Shown here: one piece after another, positions 1 through 8,663 of the stretch
Position numbering within the stretch: position 1 is the stretch's first letter
Layout of the letters: every line of letters starts with the position of its first letter
From: Frateuria_A sp051900425
GTDB lineage: Bacteria > Pseudomonadota > Gammaproteobacteria > Xanthomonadales > Rhodanobacteraceae
Direction: 5' to 3'
Length of the DNA: 64,000 nt
Assembly (NCBI RefSeq): GCF_051900425.1
Contig: NZ_JBHZGK010000008.1
Coordinates: 1-64,000 of the forward strand
Notes under the pieces: generated by a model
The model's database searches: none
What the model was told of the DNA's origin: nothing
What the model saw: only the letters and a program-made list of their open reading frames with translations
Program-made: the position numbers and the translations under genes

Positions 1-2
1 GG

Positions 3-113
3 TGGATGCTCGACTACAACGAGCAACGCCCCCACGAATCGCTCGGTGATCTGACACCCGCCGAGTACCGCCAACAAGCCGCCAGTCGTTCTACTTTTGA
101 AGTGTCTGCTTGA
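3..113 (+). mobile_element. IS3-family transposase (OrfB), C-terminal fragment at window edge
   Basis: The first 36 codons read WMLDYNEQRPHESLGDLTPAEY and onward to a TGA at 111-113. This is the typical end of the integrase core of IS3-family OrfB proteins: the YNxxRPHxSLG block followed by TPxEY. Only this tail is in the window, so I cannot tell whether the element is complete. The GC-rich sequence just after the stop (gacgggggagctt) may be part of the right inverted repeat, but its left partner is outside the window. The element lies directly upstream of a regulator locus and may mark one border of a rearrangement. Confidence 0.8.
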
Positions 114-146
114 CGGGGGAGCTTACGGTCGCATCCCGCGTCATCG

Positions 147-163
147 ACTTTTCACTACAAAGT
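147..163. promoter_or_regulatory. Palindromic operator-like site, copy 1 (ACTTTTCACTACAAAGT)
   Basis: This 17-bp imperfect palindrome fits ACTTTGTA-N-TACAAAGT with two mismatches, both in the left arm. It lies about 40 bp before the first gene of the membrane protein/regulator pair. A -35-like TTGACG follows it directly, so a bound protein would be expected to block transcription. The same motif recurs at 1203-1219, before the prenyltransferase gene. I infer it is the target of the winged-helix regulator encoded at 791-1168. Confidence 0.6.
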
Positions 164-201
164 ACTTGACGTGCCATTCCAGAGCGATCTAGCCTGCCGG
201 C

Positions 202-798
202 ATGGACAACCGCCCTCGAAGCACGGTGTCGCTTCACGAGCATGCCGCGGAGAACCTGCTCTACATCCGCGGCGCCATGGAGCGCGCCAGTTCCTTTACC
301 GCCGTGCCCGGCTGGGGCGGGGTCGTCATGGGATTGGCCGGGCTGGCTGCGGCCGTCATTGCGCCGGCGCAATCGAGCCGGTGGGCGTGGTTGCTGACCT
401 GGCTCGGGGCGGCTGCGGTCGCGGTAGCGGTCGGGTTGCTCGGGGTGCTGTTCAAGGCGCGCAACGAAGGGGTTCCGCTGCTCTCTCGCCCGGCTCGGCA
501 GTTTGCGCTTGGCTTTGTGCCGGCGATCTTCGTGGCGGCGCTCCTGACCATCGTGCTGTTCCGCGCAGGGCTGGACGCGCTGTTGCCCGGCATGTGGCTG
601 CTGCTCTACGGCACGGCCGTGATCGCCGGAGGCACGTTCTCGATCCGGATCGTGCCGCTGATGGGAGTGCTCTTCCTGTTCCTGGGCGCCATCGCGCTCT
701 TTACCGCCCCGCCCGTCCCGGCACTCTGCCTGGGGCTGGGGTTTGGTGGGTTGCACGTCGTGTTCGGCGTGCTCATTGCGAGAAAGTACGGTGGTTAA
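202..798 (+). CDS. Conserved-type inner membrane protein, co-encoded with regulator
   Basis: This 198-residue protein has a polar N-terminal stretch of about 40 residues. Three hydrophobic helix pairs follow, at roughly 43-62, 64-86, 103-125, 130-150, 152-170 and 172-190. There are no catalytic motifs I recognise. Its 3' end overlaps the GTG start of the downstream winged-helix regulator by 8 bp, which argues for translational coupling and a shared function. The palindrome at 147-163 sits in its promoter region. Small membrane proteins paired with such regulators are often sensors or transport subunits, but nothing in this sequence decides between those. The start is the first ATG after the promoter-like region; I saw no strong ribosome binding site. 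Confidence 0.75.
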   Translation: MDNRPRSTVSLHEHAAENLLYIRGAMERASSFTAVPGWGGVVMGLAGLAAAVIAPAQSSRWAWLLTWLGAAAVAVAVGLLGVLFKARNEGVPLLSRPARQFALGFVPAIFVAALLTIVLFRAGLDALLPGMWLLLYGTAVIAGGTFSIRIVPLMGVLFLFLGAIALFTAPPVPALCLGLGFGGLHVVFGVLIARKYGG

Positions 799-1168
799 GC
801 GATCGACCGCGAAGGTGGAAAGCCGCCATGCCCGCCCGGCGCTGGTGCCGGTAGAGGGTGCGGTGGAGCGCACGGTGGACCTGGACCGCCTGATCCACGA
901 GCGGCTGCGGCTCGGCATCGTCAGCGCGCTGGCGGTGAACGACCGGCTCGGTTTCACCGACCTGAAGGCCCTGCTCAATACGACTGACGGCAACTTGAGC
1001 GTCCATGCGCGCAAGCTCGAGGACGCCGGCTATGTCGCTTGCCACAAGGGTTTCGAGGGCCGCGTGCCACGTACCGAATTCCGCATCACACCCAAGGGCC
1101 GCAAAGCCCTGGAGTCCTACCTCAACCACATGGAAGCACTGATCGCCGCGACCCGCAGCGGCGAATAG
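791..1168 (+). CDS. Winged-helix transcriptional regulator (HTH_34-type, MarR/ArsR-like)
   Basis: This 125-residue DNA-binding protein has a core, LRLGIVSALAVNDRLGF, with helix-turn-helix TDLKALLNTTDGNLSVHARKLEDAGYV. The wing reads FEGRVPRTEFRITPKGRKAL. This matches the PF13601 winged-helix group, in which one short domain does both DNA binding and dimerisation. I chose the GTG at 791, which overlaps the stop of the membrane protein gene. The reading frame stays open further upstream, but a longer start would run deep into that gene. It is probably autoregulatory through the palindrome at 147-163 and may also control the UppS-like gene through 1203-1219. The effector is unknown and no metal or ligand motif is visible. 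Confidence 0.8.
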   Translation: MVKRSTAKVESRHARPALVPVEGAVERTVDLDRLIHERLRLGIVSALAVNDRLGFTDLKALLNTTDGNLSVHARKLEDAGYVACHKGFEGRVPRTEFRITPKGRKALESYLNHMEALIAATRSGE

Positions 1169-1202
1169 CCGGCTGCCGCCCGGCGCTTTGGTGTGCCAAT
1201 CG

Positions 1203-1219
1203 ACTTTGTATTACAGAGT
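1203..1219. promoter_or_regulatory. Palindromic operator-like site, copy 2 (ACTTTGTATTACAGAGT)
   Basis: This is a 17-bp palindrome with 8-bp arms and a single mismatch to ACTTTGTA-N-TACAAAGT. It ends 5 bp before the ATG of the UppS-like gene, where the ribosome binding site would normally lie. The resemblance to copy 1 extends beyond the core: both are preceded by ATCG and followed by a similar CTTGA stretch. Protein bound here would interfere with transcription of the downstream gene. Confidence 0.6.
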
Positions 1220-1224
1220 GCTTG

Positions 1225-1959
1225 ATGGACATGGAAAACCTGCACGTGGCGATCATCATGGACGGCAACGGACACTGGGCCGAGGACCGCGGTTGGCCGC
1301 GCAGCCGGGGGCATCGCGCCGGCGCCGGTGCGGTGCGACGCGTGGTGGAAGCGTCGCCGCGGCTCGGGATCACCACGCTGACGCTGTATGCGTTTTCCGC
1401 GGACAACTGGCGCCGCCCGGCGGCCGAAGTGGCGACGCTGATGGCGTTGTTCCGCAACTTCCTGCGTGCCGAAGTGGGCGCCTGCCGGCGCGAGGGCGTG
1501 CGCCTGAGCGTGATCGGACGCCGTGACCGTCTTTCTCCCGCACTGGTCAGGACCATCGAGCAGGCCGAAGCGGCGACCGCCGCGGGCCGGGTACTGAACC
1601 TGCGCCTTGCCGTGGATTATTCCTCGCGCGATGCGATCACCGCCGCCGCGGCGCTGCACCAGGGCGCGGTACCCAGCCGCGAGGCGTTCCGCACGCTTCT
1701 GGCCCATGCACAGCACGGCGATCCCGGCACGCCCGACGTGGACCTGCTGGTACGTACCGGGCGCGAGCAGCGGCTCAGCGATTTCCTGCTGTGGGAATGC
1801 GCCTATGCGGAGCTTCTTTTCTCCAGCGTGCTGTGGCCGGACTTCACGGGCGAGGACCTGGGCGCGGCCGTGGAGGCGTTCCACCGGCGCAACCGCCGGT
1901 TCGGCAGCGTGCCCGAAGCCTGCGCAGCCGGGCCGGAACGGGAGACGGCGGCTCGCTGA
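1225..1959 (+). CDS. Isoprenyl (undecaprenyl) diphosphate synthase family protein
   Basis: This 244-residue cis-prenyltransferase condenses isopentenyl diphosphate onto an allylic diphosphate to make polyprenyl diphosphates. The hallmark motifs are present: HVAIIMDGNG with the Mg-binding Asp, GHRAG, LYAFSADNWRRP, and the late block LLVRTGREQRLSDFLLWECAYAELLF ending in VLWPDF. The usual RTGGE is RTGRE here, and the conserved NYGGR region is DYSSR, so it is divergent from housekeeping UppS. It is not beside dxr, cdsA or frr, where uppS normally sits. I take it to be a second copy with a special role, perhaps under the adjacent regulator. The start is the ATG at 1225; a second ATG lies two codons on. 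Confidence 0.8.
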   Translation: MDMENLHVAIIMDGNGHWAEDRGWPRSRGHRAGAGAVRRVVEASPRLGITTLTLYAFSADNWRRPAAEVATLMALFRNFLRAEVGACRREGVRLSVIGRRDRLSPALVRTIEQAEAATAAGRVLNLRLAVDYSSRDAITAAAALHQGAVPSREAFRTLLAHAQHGDPGTPDVDLLVRTGREQRLSDFLLWECAYAELLFSSVLWPDFTGEDLGAAVEAFHRRNRRFGSVPEACAAGPERETAAR

Positions 1960-2018
1960 GCACACACATCAACGGGCGGCATCGCCCGGCCTTTCAACCC
2001 AAGCGTGAGGCTGCATCC

Positions 2019-2369
2019 ATGGATCATCAGGACATGCGCACTTTCATCGGCGACGCCATCGGTTACTGGGAGCGCCACCGCATCATCTACAACCTCGTGT
2101 TGCTGGTGGTGGTCACGGCCATCTTCGCCGCGAATGCGGCTGCGTTCGGCCGCATCGTTTCGCTCGACCTGTTCCTGCAGCTGTTCCTGCTTGCGGTGCT
2201 GGCGAACGTGGCCTACTGCGCCGCCTACCCGGTCGACCTTACCGTGCAATGGTCCACGCTGCGCGCGTCCTGGTTGAGGCTGCGGTGGGTCCTCTTCCTG
2301 ATCGGCCTGGGGTTTGCCGGCACGCTGGCGCAGTTCATCGCGCGCGGACTGCTGAGCGAGCACGCCTGA
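2019..2369 (+). CDS. Small membrane protein of unknown function (116 aa)
   Basis: The protein opens with a charged segment (DHQDMRTFIGDAIGYWERHR). Three likely membrane helices follow: IYNLVLLVVVTAIFAANA, LFLQLFLLAVLANVAYCA and LRWVLFLIGLGFAGTLAQFIA. The start ATG at 2019 has a GTGAGG ribosome binding site about 9 bases upstream. It follows the prenyltransferase gene in the same direction with a 59-bp gap, so the two could share a transcript. I do not recognise a family, and a function cannot be given. Confidence 0.65.
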   Translation: MDHQDMRTFIGDAIGYWERHRIIYNLVLLVVVTAIFAANAAAFGRIVSLDLFLQLFLLAVLANVAYCAAYPVDLTVQWSTLRASWLRLRWVLFLIGLGFAGTLAQFIARGLLSEHA

Positions 2370-2414
2370 TCCGGTGCAGCAAAACCAGCGGATGTTTTCA
2401 GCGGAGGCCAAGCC

Positions 2415-2807
2415 ATGCGCAATCCTGTTCACCGCAACACTTACCTGTCCGCCGCCTGCGTGGCGCTGGTGGCGACGATCCTGCTGGTGTGGCTCAGCCT
2501 GGGGGTGGGCATCATCGGCGCCGATGGCGATCCGGCCAACCGGATGTACTTCGGCGTAGTGGCGATTGGCGGCATCGGCGCGGCGATCGCGCGCCTGCAT
2601 CCGGTCGGCATGGCGCGGGCACTGGCGGCGATGGCCTTCGCGCAGGCGCTGATCGGCGCGTTTGCGCTGATCGAGGGCCTGGGGCTTCCCTGGAGCGGGC
2701 CGGTGGAGATCGTGCTGTTGAACGGCTTCTTCGTCGCGTTGTTCGCTGGCTCCGCCTGGCTGTTCGCGCAGGCGGCGCGGGGCAAGCCGGAGCGGGGTCG
2801 GGTCTGA
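2415..2807 (+). CDS. Small membrane protein of unknown function (130 aa)
   Basis: Four hydrophobic helices cover nearly the whole protein, at about residues 9-32, 44-62, 65-86 and 98-120. A short positively charged tail (RGKPERGRV) follows. A GGAGG-like ribosome binding site (gcggaggcc) precedes the ATG. It lies 45 bp after the preceding small membrane protein gene, in the same direction, and is the last gene before the convergent luciferase-like gene. No family assignment is possible from the sequence alone. Some features (two-by-two helices, short loops) resemble small DUF-type inner membrane proteins. Confidence 0.65.
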   Translation: MRNPVHRNTYLSAACVALVATILLVWLSLGVGIIGADGDPANRMYFGVVAIGGIGAAIARLHPVGMARALAAMAFAQALIGAFALIEGLGLPWSGPVEIVLLNGFFVALFAGSAWLFAQAARGKPERGRV

Positions 2808-2846
2808 GTGGCCGGCAGTGGCGATCGCACGGGTGCGCAGCGCGCG

Positions 2847-3839
<993 letters not shown>

Positions 3840-4054
3840 GTGCCGTTCCTGCCAGAGGATGCCCTCGGATGTGGGGTCGCGGGCGGCCATTGCCAGCGCC
3901 GGAGTACGAGACGGAGCTTCGACTGCGCCAGCGCTCGCACGACGACCTTTTTCGGACGGGCCTGTCCGGCGTCCACCCAGGCGCCGGCGAGCTCCTACAT
4001 TTGTGCGGCCGGCGGCCGATACAGCGCGGAGCACGCCATGGGACCTGAATTCGG

Positions 4055-5083
4055 ATGATCGCCATGTGGCGGCGACTCTTCGCCGCAAGGAAAGCCCCGC
4101 TCCGCCCTGCCCCCGCGCCGCCGGTCGTGACGGTCGTGACGGTCGTGGCCGACGTGCCTGCGTGCGAGGCCGGGCCGCCGCTGGCCGAGGTGGAGGATCG
4201 CTTCCACCGGTTCGTGCTCGGCCTGCCCGCGGCCGCCAGCGACACGGCCAGCACCGCCGAGCAGGCCACGCTGCGGCGGCTGGAGGCGATCGGCGAACGT
4301 TTCGACGTGAGCGGCCTGCCGCGCCTGCCCAGCGTGCTGCCGCAATTGCTGCGCGCGTTGAGGAACGACAACCTGGCCGGCTCGCAACTGGCCGCGATGA
4401 TCGGCCGCGACCCGGTGCTCGTGGGCGAGGTGATGCGGGTGGCCGGCAGCGCGCATTTCCGCTCGGCCCAGCCGATCCACAGCCTGCAGCATGCGGTGGT
4501 GCTGCTCGGCCGCGACGCCCTGCGCAAGGTCGCCACGCTGCACGTGATGAAGCCGATCCTGCAGGCCAGCGCGGGCATGCGCGGCCACATGGCCGGCCCC
4601 TGGCTGTGGGAACACGCCGAGCGCTGCGCCCATGCCGCCGCCTTCCTCGGTCGCCACGGCGGTTGCGACCCCTTCGAGGCCTTCCTCGCGGGGATGGTCT
4701 GCCATACCGGTACCGGCGCGGTCGTGCGCCTGCTGGACCAGGAGGCGCCGCCGTCGCTGGGTGCGTTCTCGCCGGTGTTCCTGGCCGGCTGCATGCGCAT
4801 CGGCGCACGGCTGTCGCTGCGCGCGGTGCGCCATTGGGAGATGCCCGCGAACGTGGTCGAAGCGCTGGTCGAGCGCGTCAACGCCCCGCAGGCACCGGCT
4901 TCGCCGCTGGGCAAGGTGCTGGCCTGCGCCGACCCGCTGGCGATGGTGCAGTTGCTGGTCGAACGCGGCCTGCTGGATGCGGAGCTGGACTACAGCGGCA
5001 CCTGGCCGACCTGCTTCCCGGGCCCGGTCATGCGGCGCGGTCAGCTGGACCTGCGCCGACAGTTCATGCCGGCGCAGGACTGA
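4055..5083 (+). CDS. HDOD domain-containing protein
   Basis: The protein has 342 residues. The core HDOD region starts around residue 88 with LPRLPSVLPQLLRALRNDNLAGSQLAAMIGRDPVLVGEVMRVAGS and continues through HSLQHAVVLLGRDALRKVATLHVMKPIL. HDOD domains are HD-like folds without the metal-binding His-Asp pair and act as signalling scaffolds in motility and stress pathways. The sequence before residue 85 is low-complexity, rich in Ala, Pro and Val (VVTVVTVVADVP), and looks like a linker. No GGDEF, EAL or kinase domain is fused. An alternative start is the ATG three codons later at 4064. It is divergent from the luciferase-like gene and ends just before a convergent lipoprotein gene. Confidence 0.8.
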   Translation: MIAMWRRLFAARKAPLRPAPAPPVVTVVTVVADVPACEAGPPLAEVEDRFHRFVLGLPAAASDTASTAEQATLRRLEAIGERFDVSGLPRLPSVLPQLLRALRNDNLAGSQLAAMIGRDPVLVGEVMRVAGSAHFRSAQPIHSLQHAVVLLGRDALRKVATLHVMKPILQASAGMRGHMAGPWLWEHAERCAHAAAFLGRHGGCDPFEAFLAGMVCHTGTGAVVRLLDQEAPPSLGAFSPVFLAGCMRIGARLSLRAVRHWEMPANVVEALVERVNAPQAPASPLGKVLACADPLAMVQLLVERGLLDAELDYSGTWPTCFPGPVMRRGQLDLRRQFMPAQD

Positions 5084-5090
5084 GTGGACG

Positions 5091-5609
5091 TCAGTGCGGC
5101 GTGGCTTCCACGTCCGCGCGCAACTGGCGGGCGATATCGTCCGCGCCCGTGCCCAGCAGCCGGGTCAGTGCCTTGGCGTAGTCGGCGCGGGCCGGCGCCG
5201 GCATCGAGGGCGAGACGTGGTAGGTCTTGTCCGAGCCCAGGCCGCGCGCGTGGATGGCGCAGTGCGTGCCCAGTTCGAGCGTGACCGTGGCCGGCGTGGC
5301 GTCGGTGTCGACACGCATCTCGGCGAAGACCTGCTCGCACTGGACCACCAGGTCGGTGAAATAGGCTGGTGCGAGCGCCTGGCGCAGGCGCGCCTGCAAC
5401 ACCTCCGACACCGGCGGCGAGGGCTTGAGCGTAAGCGAATCCTCCAGGCCGCGGACTTCGACGTCCTGCTGATCCTGCTCCACCTGCAGCCACGGCGCCG
5501 ATGCCGGCGTCACCAGGCTGCCCAGCGCCACCGGCACGCGCGTGTCCTGCGAACCGCCACATGCGGCCAGCAGCAGGGTCGCGCCGGCGACCCATGCAAA
5601 CTTCTTCAT
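5091..5609 (-). CDS. Putative lipoprotein of unknown function
   Basis: This 172-residue protein has a type II signal peptide: MKKFAWVAGATLLLAAC, with the lipobox LLAAC and predicted lipidated Cys17, followed by GGSQDTR. The mature part has a region with many acidic residues, then VSEVLQARLRQAL and a repeated short-strand pattern (VVQCEQVFAEMRVD, TVTLELGTHCAIHARG). This resembles outer-membrane-assembly accessory lipoproteins only in general architecture. Its stop lies 7 bp from the stop of the convergent HDOD gene. No family is recognised. Confidence 0.75.
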   Translation of the reverse strand: MKKFAWVAGATLLLAACGGSQDTRVPVALGSLVTPASAPWLQVEQDQQDVEVRGLEDSLTLKPSPPVSEVLQARLRQALAPAYFTDLVVQCEQVFAEMRVDTDATPATVTLELGTHCAIHARGLGSDKTYHVSPSMPAPARADYAKALTRLLGTGADDIARQLRADVEATPH

Positions 5610-5809
5610 AAGAACTCCCCCGAGAACGAATTGCCTGAACGAATCTACAGGTGCGCCGATGCGCGATCAACGCAGGCGGCCGGCAAACGCGAGCCAGTGC
5701 ACGTTTGGACGTCCGATTGTTGCTTGCCGCCAGCGTGGGCGGGCTTGCGAGCCAGTGCTCCGCCCGCCGGCCAGTCGTGGTGGCGCGGTGGGCTCTTGCC
5801 CATTGCGCT

Positions 5810-6937
5810 TCAGCCGCGCGTGCGGACGGGGTGGTCCAGGCCACCGGCCACGCGCAGGAACTGGCGCCGGGCGGGGCCGAAGTGCATCAGGCGCGGCACC
5901 AGCACGTCACGCAATTCGCGCAGCGTGGAAGGGCGTCCGTGCATCAGCCGGGTCAGCGCGCCCACGCGGCGCACCACCTGGCGGTGCACCGGATGGCGCA
6001 ATTGCGTGTAGCTGGCCAGGCGCGAGAGGCGGCCGTTGAGCGCGTCCGCCGCGCAGTCGGCGAAGACGTAGGCGTCCTCGATGCCCAGGTTCATGCCGCG
6101 CGCGCCCAGCGGCGAGTGGATGTGCGCGGCGTCGCCGCCGAGCAGGACGCGGGCCACGCCTGCCCGCTCGGCGACCCGGTGCGCGATGTGGAAATGCGAT
6201 TGCCAGAGCACGTCGCCGCACACCGTGCCGGCCGGCAATGCGGCCAGCGGTTCGGCGCTGTTGCCGATCAGGCGCCAGATGTCGTCGCGCACGCGCAGCG
6301 CGAACAGGAAGCCATCCGGCAGCAGCCACAGGTGCACTCGGTCGGGGTCCAGCGGTGCGGCCAGGTGCAGGTCCCACAGTTGCCAGGGCTCCGGCAGTTC
6401 GTCGCCCGGAAAGGCCAGTCCCAGCGCCTGGCGCACCGTGCTGTGCGCGCCATCGGCGCCGTAGAGCAGCGGCGCCTGCGTGCGTTCGACGCTGCCGTCG
6501 GCATGCACCAGCTGGACGGTGACGCTTTCGTCGCCCTGCGCCAGCGCGTCGAGCTTCACTCCGCGTTCGACGGTGACGCCCTGAGCCTCCAGCGCCTCGG
6601 CCAGCAGGGCTTCGGTACGCGACTGCGGCAGTGCGAGGAGCGAACGGTCGGTATCGAGCAGGGGCGAGATCGGCACGGTGACATCCTCGTGCCCGGGCTG
6701 GTGCAGCGACAGCCCGCGCACGATCCAGCCCTCGGCCAGCATGCGCGCGGTCACGCCGGTGTCCTCCAGCAACTCCTGCGTGCGCGGGTTGACGGCGAGC
6801 GCCTTGGAGTTGCGGCTCGGAGCGGGCGACTTGTCGACGATGCGCACCGGGATGCCGCGCCGGGCGAGCAGCAGCGCGGCCGCCAGCCCCGTCGGACCGG
6901 CGCCGGCGATGATCACGGGCAAGGCGTCCGACGGCAT
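5810..6937 (-). CDS. FAD-dependent aromatic-ring-type monooxygenase
   Basis: This 375-residue flavoprotein belongs to the PheA/TfdB-UbiH superfamily. The Rossmann dinucleotide motif is VIIAGAGPTGLAAALLLARRG. The mid-region NAD(P)H/FAD motif is LLYGADGAHSTVRQALG, and the FAD-ribityl motif is RVLLGGDAAHIHSPLGARGMNLGIEDAY. It is about the length of the two core domains and lacks the thioredoxin-like C-terminal domain of phenol hydroxylases. It may hydroxylate an aromatic or quinone-like substrate, which the neighbours do not reveal. The ATG at 6937 fits the start of the Rossmann fold. It stands alone between a lipoprotein gene and a short Oxidored-like gene. Confidence 0.85.
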   Translation of the reverse strand: MPSDALPVIIAGAGPTGLAAALLLARRGIPVRIVDKSPAPSRNSKALAVNPRTQELLEDTGVTARMLAEGWIVRGLSLHQPGHEDVTVPISPLLDTDRSLLALPQSRTEALLAEALEAQGVTVERGVKLDALAQGDESVTVQLVHADGSVERTQAPLLYGADGAHSTVRQALGLAFPGDELPEPWQLWDLHLAAPLDPDRVHLWLLPDGFLFALRVRDDIWRLIGNSAEPLAALPAGTVCGDVLWQSHFHIAHRVAERAGVARVLLGGDAAHIHSPLGARGMNLGIEDAYVFADCAADALNGRLSRLASYTQLRHPVHRQVVRRVGALTRLMHGRPSTLRELRDVLVPRLMHFGPARRQFLRVAGGLDHPVRTRG

Positions 6938-6985
6938 GCCCGAAGACTAGCAGCATCGATGGCGACGGCATGGCGACGCCACGCC

Positions 6986-7168
6986 TCAGGGACGCGGGGC
7001 CTCCGGATGTCGAACGTGCCAGGCCGCGAGCGCGACGCGGTAGCGCTCCAGCGCCTCGTCGTAGCGATCGAGCACGCAGTTCACGCAGCCCTCGCCGCAG
7101 CAATCGTCCGGGTCGGGTTCGCGCGGGGGCACGGGCGGCGGGTCGTCGGGCGGGAACGGAAGCTCCAT
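6986..7168 (-). CDS. Oxidoreductase-like domain protein (short, Cys-rich)
   Basis: This 60-residue protein consists of a Pro-rich acidic stretch (PPDDPPPVPPREPDPDD) followed by CCGEGCVNCVLDRYDEALERY. That is the signature of the PF09791 Oxidored-like family: four closely spaced cysteines and a DxYxEEL-type helix. Bacterial members are usually this short, and their function is not established. The cysteines suggest metal or Fe-S binding. The start ATG at 7166-7168 gives the standard family length. It is divergent from the 165-residue Gly-rich protein gene and lies 48 bp before the FAD monooxygenase gene in the same direction, so the two may be co-transcribed. Confidence 0.75.
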   Translation of the reverse strand: MELPFPPDDPPPVPPREPDPDDCCGEGCVNCVLDRYDEALERYRVALAAWHVRHPEAPRP

Positions 7169-7294
7169 GGCATCGATGGTAAGGCCGCGCTCACGCCATG
7201 GACACGCGCACCCCACGCCCCGCCAACCCGCGTTCCACAAGGATGGTGCCGGGCCGTCCCCGCGCCCGCCCATCCCCAACCGCGAGGAACCGCC

Positions 7295-7792
7295 ATGAAG
7301 ACCCGCCACGTGTTCAGCACCCCCGATGTCGAGTCCGCCAGGACCGTCATGCAGGCCGCACGCGCCGCTGGCGTGCCCGAGGAGGACATTTCACTGATCG
7401 CCCGCTCGGACATCGAACTGGAAGCGGTTCCCGAGCAGCACAAGGAAGCCGGCAGCGATTTCTATCCGGCCGCGTTGCGCGGCGTGGTCGGCGGCGGCGC
7501 GGTTGGGTTGCTGGCCGGGCTGGTGGCGGTGGCGATCCCGCCCGTGGGCATCACGGTGGCGGGCGTGGCCGGGCTGACCGTCGCCGGCGCGCTGACCGGG
7601 GGCTGGACCGGCGCGCTGGTGGGTGCCTCCGTGCCCGATCCGGTGCGGCGCAAGTTCGAGGACGAGATCGAGGCCGGCCGCATCCTTGTGGTGGTGGACG
7701 GCGACAAGGATCTGCTGGCGCGCGTCGAGCCGGCGCTGGCACGCGCGGGTGGCAGGCCGCTGCCGTTTGATGAGCCGACGGCGCTGACGTAG
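7295..7792 (+). CDS. Gly-rich membrane-associated protein (DUF1269/YhhA-like)
   Basis: The 165-residue protein starts KTRHVFSTPDVESARTVMQAARAAGVPEEDISLIAR, a small alpha/beta segment that recurs as IEAGRILVVVDGDKDLLARVEPAL near the end. Between them lies a glycine-rich hydrophobic hairpin (about residues 65-115, with GGGAVGLLAGLVAVAIPPVG and AGALTGGWTGALVGASVPD). This ferredoxin-like-plus-glycine-hairpin layout is typical of stress-associated proteins with two glycine-zipper helices. A GAGGA ribosome binding site lies 9 bases before the ATG. It precedes a CBS-domain gene in the same direction, and both may be stress-related. The function is unknown. Confidence 0.7.
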   Translation: MKTRHVFSTPDVESARTVMQAARAAGVPEEDISLIARSDIELEAVPEQHKEAGSDFYPAALRGVVGGGAVGLLAGLVAVAIPPVGITVAGVAGLTVAGALTGGWTGALVGASVPDPVRRKFEDEIEAGRILVVVDGDKDLLARVEPALARAGGRPLPFDEPTALT

Positions 7793-7939
7793 GGCTCCGG
7801 CACTCCTTTCCCCAGCCATCCCCCTTGGGGAGAAGCGCGTGCATTGCACGCACCTTTCATGATCCGCGCACACCGCATTCAACCGGGCGCGAGGAACATG
7901 CCTTCCGCCCCCGCTTCCCGCCGCCGCTCCGGAGTACCC

Positions 7940-8359
7940 ATGGACCTCGACCGCGTGATGACCCGCAACCCGAAGTTCTGCCTCACCACCTCGCCGCTGG
8001 ACGAAGTCGCCCGCGCGATGCGCGACGAGGACGTGGGCGAGATCCCGGTGGTCGACCTGGATCGCCGCCCGGTGGGCGTCATCACCGATCGCGACATCGT
8101 CGTACGCACGCTGGCCGCCGGTCGCAACCCGCTGGACGTACGCGTGCAGGACTGCATGACCGCACCGCCGATCGTGATCAAGGAGGACGCGAGCCTGGAG
8201 GACTGCGCCAAGCTGATGGAGCGCCAGCAGATCCGGCGGGTCCCGGTGGTCGACGCCAAGGGCGCGCTGTGCGGCATCGTCTCGCTGGCGGACCTGGAAC
8301 GCACGGACGCCCGCTCGTTGCAGCAGGAAGTCACCCGCGCCGTCTCCCAGCCGCACTGA
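7940..8359 (+). CDS. CBS domain-containing protein
   Basis: The 139-residue protein is made almost entirely of two CBS motifs: VMTRNPKFCLTTSPLDEVARAMRDEDVGEIPVVDLDRRPVGVITDRDIV, and CMTAPPIVIKEDASLEDCAKLMERQQIRRVPVVDAKGALCGIVSLADL. Paired CBS motifs form a Bateman module that binds adenosine nucleotides and often acts as an energy sensor. There is no fused enzyme domain. GGAG sits 5 bases before the ATG at 7940, which decides this start over the in-frame ATG at 7844. A small lipoprotein gene follows 22 bp downstream in the same direction. Confidence 0.85.
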   Translation: MDLDRVMTRNPKFCLTTSPLDEVARAMRDEDVGEIPVVDLDRRPVGVITDRDIVVRTLAAGRNPLDVRVQDCMTAPPIVIKEDASLEDCAKLMERQQIRRVPVVDAKGALCGIVSLADLERTDARSLQQEVTRAVSQPH

Positions 8360-8381
8360 CCTTTACCAGAGGAGCAATGCC

Positions 8382-8663
8382 ATGAAGATCCGCCTGCTGT
8401 GCTGGAGCCTGCTGCTGGCTTCCTCGTTCGCACTGGCCGCCTGCAACCACACCGACGACAACAACGCCGAACCGGGTGCTGCGACCCCGTCGACCGCGCC
8501 GGCCACGACGCCGACCACGCCGTCCCAGCCGACCACGCCGATGACGCCGCCGCCTGCGTCCACGGCGATGACCCCGCCGGCCACCATGCCGCCGTCCTCG
8601 TCGACCGCCGGTATGCCGGCGCCGACCTCGACCACGCCGAACTCCTCCGGCGGCGCCTACTGA
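8382..8663 (+). CDS. Small Thr/Pro-rich lipoprotein
   Basis: The protein has 93 residues. A lipoprotein signal peptide, MKIRLLCWSLLLASSFALAAC, has the lipobox ALAAC and is followed by NHTDDNN. The remaining 65 residues are low-complexity, mostly Thr, Pro, Ser and Ala with repeated TPTTPSQP-like runs, and are probably unstructured. Such tails are found on envelope-spacer lipoproteins. The ribosome binding site is GAGGAG (cagaggagcaatgccATG), 9 bases before the start. No function can be assigned beyond an envelope location. It is in the same direction as the CBS gene, 22 bp away. Confidence 0.7.
   Translation: MKIRLLCWSLLLASSFALAACNHTDDNNAEPGAATPSTAPATTPTTPSQPTTPMTPPPASTAMTPPATMPPSSSTAGMPAPTSTTPNSSGGAY

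Noticed and set aside
1..120. Full IS element with terminal repeats
   Set aside because: Only the transposase tail is within the window, so repeats and target duplication cannot be shown.
743..790. Longer start for the winged-helix regulator at 743
   Set aside because: It would overlap 56 bp of the upstream gene and add a Cys-rich stretch that does not fit the family; the GTG at 791 is preferred.
3840..4808. N-terminal extension of the luciferase-like gene by some 320 residues
   Set aside because: The extension is Arg/Pro-rich, overlaps the HDOD gene on the other strand and is not part of the family; AGGAA and ATG at 3839 give the normal start.
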